Positions 14,232-19,382 of a stretch of 19,382 bases of DNA are shown here, in pieces (within the stretch, counting starts at the first letter, position 1; each line of letters opens with the position of its first letter). The translations under genes were made by a program, and so were the position numbers. The stretch covers positions 1 to 19,382 of the forward strand of contig JAEYRZ010000104.1 of the NCBI GenBank assembly GCA_023435265.1, given 5' to 3'. This stretch comes from Pseudomonadota bacterium. GTDB taxonomy: Bacteria; Desulfobacterota; Desulfobacteria; Desulfobacterales; Desulfosarcinaceae. The notes beneath the pieces were generated by a model. The model ran no database searches and had not been told where the DNA came from. It saw nothing but the letters and a program-made list of their open reading frames with translations.

Positions 14232-15173
14232 ATGGAAGACAAAGCCATCTATCCAATACGCGTGGTGGCGCACCGTACGGGGCTTTCCGTTCACGTGATC
14301 CGCGCCTGGGAGCGACGCTATGGCGCCGTAAAGCCGCAACGGACGGGCACGCAGAGACGTCTTTACGCCACTCGTGATATTCAGCGCCTGATGCTTCTGC
14401 GCAAAGCCGTGATGGCCGGCAACAGCATCGCCCAGGTCGCGGCGCTCGATGACGGTTCGCTACGGGAATTGACCGGCTATGAGCCCCACCCCAGGGCCGT
14501 CATGCAGACCAAGGAAGGATATGCATCGGGGGCGCAATTCCAGCCGGCCCGATTTGTTCAGCAGGCGCTTGAAACCATTCAGGCGCTTGAGCCGGCGGCA
14601 CTGGAGCAGGTTCTCGAGCGTGCCGCGGTGACCTTGTCACGACCCATCCTGGTGGAACGTGTGCTGCTGCCGCTGACTGAAAGAATCGGTATTTTGTGGG
14701 CCGGCGGCCAGCTCAAAATCGTTAACGAACACGCCGCCTCGGCAGTTTTGCGGCAATTCCTGTGGAACATGATCAGTTCGGTCGCCACACCTGCCGACAC
14801 TCCGACGGTCATCGCCGCCACCCTGGTAGGGCAATGGCATGAACTGGGAACGATGCTGGCGCTGCTCGCGGCGGTCGACGCAGGCTGGCGCGGCATTTAC
14901 TGCGGCCCCAACCTGCCGCCCGAAGAGATTGCGGCGGCTGTAGAACAAAAACGCGCCAGGGCGGTCCTCATGGGCATCGGTCAGCCGGCGGACAGTGCAC
15001 AGTTGAGCCGCGACCTGAGACGCCTGGTACGCAGCAAACCAACCAATTGCGCATTGTTGATCGGCGGTGCCGGCGTCGAAACCATCCGCAAGCATTTCGA
15101 TCGATCCGAATTGATTATCGTCCCCAATCTGCTGGAAGTCGGGACCGCATTGCAGGACCTGTTGGCTGCCTGA
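14232..15173 (+). CDS. MerR-family regulator with cobalamin-binding domain (CarH/LitR type)
   Basis: A 313-residue protein with an N-terminal MerR winged-helix (V-V-A-H-R-T-G-L-S-V-H-V-I-R-A-W-E-R-R-Y, residues 11-30, then R-R-L-Y), a four-helix bundle, and a C-terminal Rossmann-like B12 domain. The bundle carries W156-x9-E166-H167, the motif that in CarH caps adenosylcobalamin. The B12 domain has Q-W-H-E-L-G (201-206), where His203 matches the lower axial ligand His of CarH; the preceding acidic residue is Gln201 here. L-L-I-G-G-A-G (275-281) closes the fold. In known CarH proteins light breaks the Co-C bond and releases DNA. No ribosome site is visible before the ATG, consistent with a leaderless transcript. 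It is divergent from the Rnf operon; whether it controls that operon is unknown. Confidence 0.9.
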   Translation: MEDKAIYPIRVVAHRTGLSVHVIRAWERRYGAVKPQRTGTQRRLYATRDIQRLMLLRKAVMAGNSIAQVAALDDGSLRELTGYEPHPRAVMQTKEGYASGAQFQPARFVQQALETIQALEPAALEQVLERAAVTLSRPILVERVLLPLTERIGILWAGGQLKIVNEHAASAVLRQFLWNMISSVATPADTPTVIAATLVGQWHELGTMLALLAAVDAGWRGIYCGPNLPPEEIAAAVEQKRARAVLMGIGQPADSAQLSRDLRRLVRSKPTNCALLIGGAGVETIRKHFDRSELIIVPNLLEVGTALQDLLAA

Positions 15174-15249
15174 ACCCCTGTTCCCCGCGTGAAGTGTTTG
15201 CGGCGTCCGTGCTGTAGCGCGGCGGTGAAAAACTTCCGGGGAGTGATCC

Positions 15250-16005
15250 ATGAAAGCGAACAGGGGATATCTGGCGACTGTTCTATGCGGTGGGCTGATT
15301 GCGACCTTATGCGCCTGCACGCTCTTGAAGCGCCAGGCTTATCATGACTTTTCGATTTCGACCCCTTTGGCGCCGGATCATGTCCTGGTCCTGGGCATTG
15401 TGGGAGGCGTCGAACGCTGGAACGACGACTCGCGCGGGGTGCCCAAACTGGCTGCCCGTCTGCGGGCCTTGCGCCTGCCGCGAGTCAGCGTCGAAACCGT
15501 TGAAAACCATCGCCTCGAATTGGCCGTCCGCCTGGTCAGGAATGCTTTCGATCACGATGGCGACGGACGCCTGGATGCCGGCGAAAGGCAGTCTTCGCGA
15601 CTGATCCTTTTCGGCCACAGCATGGGTGCGGCGGCGGTGGTGGCTCTTGCCGGCAAGCTGAACCAGATGGGAATGCCCGTGATGCTGTCCGTCCAAATCG
15701 ACAGCTTCGGCCGCGATGATCGCTGGATTCCCCCCAATGTCCGGCGGGCCGTCAATTTCTTCCAGCGCAATGGTCTGCTGATCAAAGGCGAAGCGGCCAT
15801 CGCCGCAATGGACCGAAGTGTTACGCAGATCATCGGAAACTTCGAATTCGACTACTCCGGTAGTCCGGTGGATATGTCTTCGCAAAAATTCATCCGGCGG
15901 CTGTTCAATACGCCGCACGATCAAATGGCCGCCGATCCGCAGGTGTGGAGCCGGGTCGAAGATTTGATCCTGGCGCAGCTTGACGATGCGAACACTGGAG
16001 GATGA
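15250..16005 (+). CDS. lipoprotein alpha/beta-hydrolase with embedded EF-hand-like loop
   Basis: A 251-residue predicted lipoprotein. The signal peptide ends in L-C-A-C, giving lipidation at Cys23. The mature part resembles a serine alpha/beta-hydrolase: G-H-S-M-G (122-126) with nucleophile Ser124, a candidate acid Asp151 in Q-I-D-S-F-G, and a candidate base His223 in T-P-H-D. Just before the nucleophile strand, D-H-D-G-D-G-R-L-D-A-G-E (101-112) matches a canonical 12-residue EF-hand Ca2+ loop with ligands at positions 1, 3, 5 and 12. GGGGAG at 15238-15243 precedes the ATG at good spacing. It lies 76 bases after the regulator gene on the same strand and could be co-transcribed. The substrate is unknown; an esterase or lipase-like role is only inferred. 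It converges with the sigma-54 activator gene 22 bases away. Confidence 0.8.
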   Translation: MKANRGYLATVLCGGLIATLCACTLLKRQAYHDFSISTPLAPDHVLVLGIVGGVERWNDDSRGVPKLAARLRALRLPRVSVETVENHRLELAVRLVRNAFDHDGDGRLDAGERQSSRLILFGHSMGAAAVVALAGKLNQMGMPVMLSVQIDSFGRDDRWIPPNVRRAVNFFQRNGLLIKGEAAIAAMDRSVTQIIGNFEFDYSGSPVDMSSQKFIRRLFNTPHDQMAADPQVWSRVEDLILAQLDDANTGG

Positions 16006-16027
16006 TCGGTGGTCTCCGCTTGGGAAG

Positions 16028-17566
16028 TCATTCGCTTCGCGAACTGCGCCCGAACAGAATGTCCAATTTCTTCATCCGGTTCCGCAATGTATTCGGATGT
16101 ACGTTCAGAAGTGCGGCGGCGCCGTTCGGACCGTTGATTCTGCCTTTGCAGGAGCGGAGCGCTTGGCGGATATGATCCCGGACGAGGTCGTCCAGGGACA
16201 GAGCCGGCCGGTTTCCGTTAAAAGGCAGCTCGGTTCGTTCGCGGTCGGAAAATCCTACCGCGTCATGCAGGCAGATGGGCCCCCGGCGTTGTTGGATCAG
16301 AGCCCTTTCTACCGCATTTTCGAGCTCGCGGACATTTCCCGGCCAGGCGTGTCCGGCGAGACGCTCGATCGTGTCCGGGGCCAGTGCGGGCAAGGTGTGA
16401 ATACCGAGCTCGGTCGCCTTTTTGTGAAGAAAATGATCCACCAGCAGCGGGACATCCATTCTGCGCCGGCGCAACGGCGGAATCTCGATCGGGAATGCAT
16501 TGATGCGGAACCAGAGATCTTCCCGAAATTCGCCTGCGCGTACCATTTGAAGCAGGTCTCGATGGGTGGCGGCGATCACGCGAATGTCGAGCCGGATTGG
16601 CGGAGATCCGCCGACACGTTCGATTTCCTGTGTCTGCAGAACCCGCAGCAGCCGGATCTGCGCCCAGGGAGGGAGTTCTCCGATTTCATCCAAAAAAATG
16701 GTCCCCTTGTCGGCCCTTTCAAACCGTCCCCGTTTCTGCTCGATTGCACCCGTAAATGCGCCTTTTTCATGACCGAAAAGCTCGCTGTCGATCAGGTGTT
16801 CCGGAATGGCACCGCAGTTGACCTTGATAAAGGGTTCGTTACGGCGCGCAGAACGGCGGTGGATTGCATTGGCGATCACTTCTTTTCCGGTGCCGGTTTC
16901 GCCGACGATCAGAATCGTATTCTTCAGGGGCGCCACCTGCGCGACGCTCTGCATGACTTTTTTCAAACCGCCTTCGGCTCCGATTACTTCGTCTCCGGCG
17001 CGGGCAATCAATTCTCGATTGAGATAACGGTTGTCGGAAAGTAAACGCTCCTTCAGCTCGACTACCTGTTGATGCTTCAGTGCATTGGCCATTGCGATGG
17101 CGAAAGGTTCGCGCAGCAAGCGGATCAGCCGGGCGTGTTCTTCGGTCATGCGGCTTCTACCCCGCGCGAAGACATCCAGAACGCCCAGCCGACGGCCCTC
17201 AATAATCAAACGCAGGGCCACCAGAGATGTGTCCGTGAACCCGAACTCCCGGATCAGAATGCGGCCCATCGGATCACGTTCCGGATCGTCGATCAGCAGA
17301 TAATCCTTTAATCGCCTGCCGCTCTCGATGGATTGGATCAGTTCTCGGGGAAGCTTGATCGTTTTTTCAAGCTTCACCCCGCCATGCCTGTCGGCCCGGG
17401 CGACGTAGCGCAGACCTCCCAGAGCGGGTTCATAGACATTCAGATAAATTTCATCGGCCGGGACATGGCGGGAGATGAATTCGCGGCAGCGAAAGAGCGC
17501 TGTTTCGATCTCAAGGCTGCTGCAGATCAGCAGGGTGGCCTTTTTGAAAAAGAGATTCTCATCCAT
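16028..17566 (-). CDS. sigma-54-dependent transcriptional activator with GAF sensor domain
   Basis: A 512-residue enhancer-binding protein. Residues about 8-165 form a GAF-type sensor domain. The AAA+ domain follows: Walker A G-E-T-G-T-G-K-E (222-229), the sigma-54 contact loop G-A-F-T-G-A (269-274), Walker B G-T-I-F-L-D-E (288-294), and a sensor/arginine-finger region with F-R-E-D-L-W-F-R-I-N. The C-terminal Fis-like helix-turn-helix is N-G-A-A-A-L-L-N-V-H-P-N-T-L-R-N-R-M (about 480-500). There is no receiver domain, so control is by a ligand of the GAF domain, not identifiable here. The start has an AAGG-type site, and one palindrome (17578-17597) lies 11 bases upstream, so self-control is plausible. 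The divergent gene at 17753 with its -24/-12 promoter is the obvious target. Confidence 0.94.
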   Translation of the reverse strand: MDENLFFKKATLLICSSLEIETALFRCREFISRHVPADEIYLNVYEPALGGLRYVARADRHGGVKLEKTIKLPRELIQSIESGRRLKDYLLIDDPERDPMGRILIREFGFTDTSLVALRLIIEGRRLGVLDVFARGRSRMTEEHARLIRLLREPFAIAMANALKHQQVVELKERLLSDNRYLNRELIARAGDEVIGAEGGLKKVMQSVAQVAPLKNTILIVGETGTGKEVIANAIHRRSARRNEPFIKVNCGAIPEHLIDSELFGHEKGAFTGAIEQKRGRFERADKGTIFLDEIGELPPWAQIRLLRVLQTQEIERVGGSPPIRLDIRVIAATHRDLLQMVRAGEFREDLWFRINAFPIEIPPLRRRRMDVPLLVDHFLHKKATELGIHTLPALAPDTIERLAGHAWPGNVRELENAVERALIQQRRGPICLHDAVGFSDRERTELPFNGNRPALSLDDLVRDHIRQALRSCKGRINGPNGAAALLNVHPNTLRNRMKKLDILFGRSSRSE

Positions 17567-17577
17567 GGCGGAGCCTT

Positions 17578-17597
17578 AATTACCAAATGCGGTAATT
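17578..17597. promoter_or_regulatory. palindromic activator site 1
   Basis: AATTACC-N6-GGTAATT, perfect 7-bp arms. Centre at 17587.5, about 110 bases upstream of the -24 element and 11 bases from the activator's start codon. Part of a three-copy set; likely an upstream activator site that may also repress the activator gene. Confidence 0.65.
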
Positions 17598-17608
17598 TAT
17601 TTGGATAT

Positions 17609-17622
17609 TACCTAATACGGTT
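17609..17622. promoter_or_regulatory. palindromic activator site 2
   Basis: TACC-N6-GGTT, one mismatch from the TACC-N6-GGTA pattern of its neighbours. Centre at 17615.5, 28 bases from site 1 and 21 bases (two helical turns) from site 3. Confidence 0.55.
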
Positions 17623-17629
17623 TTTTATT

Positions 17630-17643
17630 TACCTTATTTGGTA
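17630..17643. promoter_or_regulatory. palindromic activator site 3
   Basis: TACC-N6-GGTA with perfect 4-bp arms and the same spacing as site 1. Centre at 17636.5, about 60 bases upstream of the -24 element of the promoter at 17696, a normal distance for enhancer sites. Confidence 0.65.
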
Positions 17644-17695
17644 TATAAAATCCAGATCAAAACGCAAGGTGCCGTATTTACATAATATTTTTATT

Positions 17696-17711
17696 TGGTA
17701 CGGTCATTGCT
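17696..17711 (+). promoter_or_regulatory. sigma-54 (-24/-12) promoter
   Basis: TGGTACG-GTCA-TTGCT matches the consensus TGGCACG-N4-TTGCW at all but one defined base, with the invariant GG (17697-17698) and GC (17709-17710) ten bases apart. RNA should start near 17722, about 30 bases before the ATG at 17753. It lies in the intergenic region with a sigma-54 activator gene and three palindromes upstream. Confidence 0.85.
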
Positions 17712-17752
17712 CCGATCGAGGATGAACGTGGAATACAAACAAGGAGGTATGT

Positions 17753-18166
17753 ATGCTGAGACAAAGCGATCTGTTCTGGGGCATGGATATCGAGTTCGTC
17801 CGCGAGATTACCGAATCGAGCACCCATTTGTCCTGCAAAGAAGGGGACAGCCTTTTCAAGGTCGGCGACCCGGCCAATTTCTTTTTCATCCTGTTAAAAG
17901 GCAGTGTGACCATGGAGCGGGGTAAGGGCAAATGGCACACGGCCAGGCAGCCGGGAGAACTGTTCGGATGGTCTGCTCTCATTCATCGTAAGGAATTCGC
18001 GGCATCGGCCATCTGCAGCGCCGACTCGGAGCTGATCAAGATCGAACGCGATCCTTTCTTGAAGCTGCTGGAGTCATCCCCGCCAAATAAAGCCGTGTTG
18101 TACGAAGGATTGGCGAAGATGATCGGCAACCAGCTTCTGGAAGTGTATATTACGACGGCATGTTGA
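17753..18166 (+). CDS. stand-alone cyclic-nucleotide-binding-domain protein
   Basis: A 137-residue protein made almost entirely of a CRP-type cyclic-nucleotide-binding beta roll: K-E-G-D-S-L-F-K-V-G-D-P-A-N-F-F-F-I-L-L-K-G-S-V (29-52), P-G-E-L-F-G-W-S-A-L (66-75) and a C-terminal helix. The phosphate-binding motif of true cAMP sensors (G-E-x-A/S-L followed by R-S/T-A-T) is only partly kept: after G-W-S-A-L comes R-K-E-F-A-A-S-A. There is no DNA-binding helix-turn-helix, unlike Crp/Fnr regulators of about 220 residues, so it is not a classical transcription factor. A strong AAGGAGG (17741-17747) precedes the ATG. The sigma-54 promoter upstream indicates control by the divergent activator. A ligand-binding or regulatory partner role is guessed, not shown. 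Confidence 0.82.
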   Translation: MLRQSDLFWGMDIEFVREITESSTHLSCKEGDSLFKVGDPANFFFILLKGSVTMERGKGKWHTARQPGELFGWSALIHRKEFAASAICSADSELIKIERDPFLKLLESSPPNKAVLYEGLAKMIGNQLLEVYITTAC

Positions 18167-18468
18167 CCGGGTTCGACTTTTCCGAATGCGGATACCGCTG
18201 TGTGTAAGCCCGTTAAATTACTTTAGCGCTTATAACCATAAGTGCCGTAACCCATCATTCGGGGTCGCGATCGGAATCGGTATTGCAATCGAATTGGACG
18301 AGACCCGATTCCGATAGCGACGCCGACCCCGAGACCGGCAGATCATGAACCCAAACCGATCCGCAGGCATCCAGTCGGGTGGCTGTACGTTATGGAAAAC
18401 GTGTACTAAGGCAGATTGCCGCACTTGAGCATTTCGGATAACCGCATTTCCGAAAGTAATCCGGACAA
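18167..18468. other. non-coding region with hairpins
   Basis: About 300 bases without a supported gene between two convergent genes. Besides the repeat palindrome listed separately it has a small hairpin TTTCGGA (18432-18438) with TCCGAAA (18449-18455). No clear terminator for the + strand gene precedes the bidirectional stem at 18469; that gene probably uses the latter. Confidence 0.6.
18264..18321. repeat. degenerate hexamer-repeat palindrome
   Basis: GTCGC-g-ATCGGAATCGG (18264-18280) pairs with CCGATTCCGAT-a-GCGAC (18305-18321), one mismatch in 17 positions, around a 24-base loop. Both arms are built of six-base units: ATCGGA, ATCGGT, ATTGCA, ATCGAA on the left and CCCGAT, TCCGAT, AGCGAC, GCCGAC on the right. 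No coding sense is evident. Confidence 0.7.
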
Positions 18469-18508
18469 AAAAGGGCCCTTCTCCCATGCAAGAGAGAAGG
18501 GCCCTTTT
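18469..18508. terminator. bidirectional rho-independent terminator
   Basis: AAAAGGGCCCTTCTC (18469-18483) is the exact reverse complement of 18494-18508 (15 bp, 10-base loop). Read on the - strand the stem ends in a run of six T, 20 bases after the stop codon of the ferredoxin-like gene. On the + strand it ends in TTTT and can also stop transcripts from the cyclic-nucleotide-domain gene. Confidence 0.93.
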
Positions 18509-18527
18509 CATACTAACGGCAGATCGG

Positions 18528-19349
18528 TTACAGATCCATGGGGATGTCGCCCAGGCTGAGATCCTTTTCGGTCTTGACGCCCGGGAGCGTTTTGCTTTGC
18601 TTGCCCTTCACGATGGTCAGGGTGAAGGTGCGGTCGTCCGCAAGGCCGTTGAACCAGAAGTCGCCGAAATTGTCGGTTACGGCCGTGAAGGTCGCGCCCG
18701 ACACATCGTCCTTCAACGTGCATGCAGCGCCGATGATCACTTCCTTCTGCTTGGGATCGTACACCGTGCCGGCCACGAACTTTTTGGGCAGGTTCTTGTA
18801 GTAGACCCGCGGCCTGGTCTTGCTGTCCGGGATCAGCGGCTCGGCGCCTTTGATAAATTCCTGGAACTCACTCTCCTCGCCGAAGGCAAGCGCCCCCGTG
18901 GGACACTGGTCCACGCAGCGCGGCACCTGCCACTCGTCCGGGGCGCTGTCGCGCAGGTGCGCGCAGCCGGTGCACTTCTGGGCGATGTTCAGCCCTTCGT
19001 TGAAGTAGATCGCGCCGTACGGGCAGGCGTCCTTGCACAGCTTGCAGCCGGTGCACTTTTCCGGATCGATGATCACCATGCCGTCGTCGCGCTTGTATAT
19101 CGCTTCGAAGCGGCAGTCGGCCATGCACGGGGCGTCGTCGCAGTGCTGGCAGATCCGGGGCAGGTAGGTGACCTTGACCTTGGGCACCTGGCCGCGCACA
19201 AGCTCGGTCAGCCCGATCCAGAACTGTCCGGTGTTGGGCTGGGGCTTGGCGTAGGGGGTCCAGTCATTGGCCACATGCTCGTCCTTGCAGGCAATCTGGC
19301 AGCAGTAGCAGCCGTTGCATACGGAAAGATCGATGGCGAATACTTTCAT
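18528..19349 (-). CDS. four-cluster ferredoxin-like subunit with C-terminal beta-sandwich domain (transhydroxylase small-subunit-like)
   Basis: A 273-residue electron-transfer subunit of the DMSO-reductase-family beta type. Sixteen cysteines form four [4Fe-4S] motifs: 11/14/17/21, 67/70/75/79, 99/102/105/109 and 126/129/145/149. After R-P-R-V-Y-Y-K-N-L (179-187) the C-terminal 85 residues form a carboxypeptidase-regulatory/Cna-B-like beta-sandwich (D-N-F-G-D-F-W-F-N-G-L, 226-236). This architecture and the P-R-V-Y-Y-K-N-L junction recall the small subunit of pyrogallol-phloroglucinol transhydroxylase, which as I recall it lacks one of the four clusters. There is no signal peptide or membrane helix, so it is cytoplasmic or exported with a partner. 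AGGAGGT lies 8 bases before the ATG. The molybdopterin catalytic subunit is not here and would have to lie beyond 19382. Substrate unknown. Confidence 0.88.
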   Translation of the reverse strand: MKVFAIDLSVCNGCYCCQIACKDEHVANDWTPYAKPQPNTGQFWIGLTELVRGQVPKVKVTYLPRICQHCDDAPCMADCRFEAIYKRDDGMVIIDPEKCTGCKLCKDACPYGAIYFNEGLNIAQKCTGCAHLRDSAPDEWQVPRCVDQCPTGALAFGEESEFQEFIKGAEPLIPDSKTRPRVYYKNLPKKFVAGTVYDPKQKEVIIGAACTLKDDVSGATFTAVTDNFGDFWFNGLADDRTFTLTIVKGKQSKTLPGVKTEKDLSLGDIPMDL

Positions 19350-19382
19350 TATCGTTTACCTCCTGTTACCCATCCGTCGAAA

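Noticed and set aside
15980..17044. Long + strand open frame of 354 codons
   Set aside because: It lies antisense to the sigma-54 activator, whose domains are unmistakable; the translated product has no recognisable fold.
1..19382. CRISPR array, insertion sequence or prophage
   Set aside because: No regularly spaced direct repeats, transposase or phage genes are visible in the window.

Overview
The window reads as chromosome of an anaerobic, cytochrome-rich member of the Desulfobacterota (former Deltaproteobacteria), probably a sulfate-reducer-like organism of the Desulfobacteraceae type. The reasons are an Rnf operon that begins with a multiheme c-type cytochrome, the gene order ispE / tRNA-Gln / prs / rplY / pth, a CarD-type regulator, a membrane pyrophosphatase and a sigma-54 activator. 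No taxonomic search was run.

Region 1 (1-6936, + strand) is housekeeping: the 3' end of ispE, tRNA-Gln(TTG), prs, rplY (CTC type), pth, a K+-independent-type H+-pumping pyrophosphatase (hppA) closed by a perfect terminator, then a CarD-family regulator and an RluD-like pseudouridine synthase.

Region 2 (6970-13798, - strand) is an operon for a cytochrome-linked Rnf complex in the order pentaheme cytochrome c, rnfC, rnfD, rnfG, rnfE, rnfA, rnfB. It is the most notable part of the window. RnfB carries an additional domain of about 490 residues, a GltD/NfnB-type FAD and NAD(P)H oxidoreductase. RnfC keeps its two [4Fe-4S] motifs but lacks the usual FMN/NADH-binding fingerprints. Together these suggest an Rnf variant whose nicotinamide site has moved from RnfC to RnfB. 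RnfD also lacks a recognisable flavinylation motif, whereas RnfG keeps one. A 14-bp perfect hairpin separates rnfA from rnfB.

Region 3 (14187-16005, + strand) holds a MerR/B12-binding regulator of the CarH/LitR photoreceptor type. It has the W-x9-EH and HxxG cobalamin signatures, and tandem 11-bp-spaced TnnACA repeats overlap its own promoter. A lipoprotein alpha/beta-hydrolase with an embedded EF-hand-like loop follows.

Region 4 (16028-18166) is a divergent regulatory pair: a GAF / AAA+ / HTH sigma-54 activator on the - strand and, facing away from it, a stand-alone cyclic-nucleotide-binding-domain protein. Between them lie three TACC-N6-GGTA palindromes and a clear -24/-12 promoter, which looks like a complete sigma-54 circuit.

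Region 5 (18167-19382) contains a non-coding stretch with a degenerate hexamer-repeat palindrome, a bidirectional terminator, and on the - strand a four-cluster ferredoxin-like subunit with a C-terminal beta-sandwich domain. It resembles the small subunit of pyrogallol transhydroxylase; its catalytic partner would lie outside the window.
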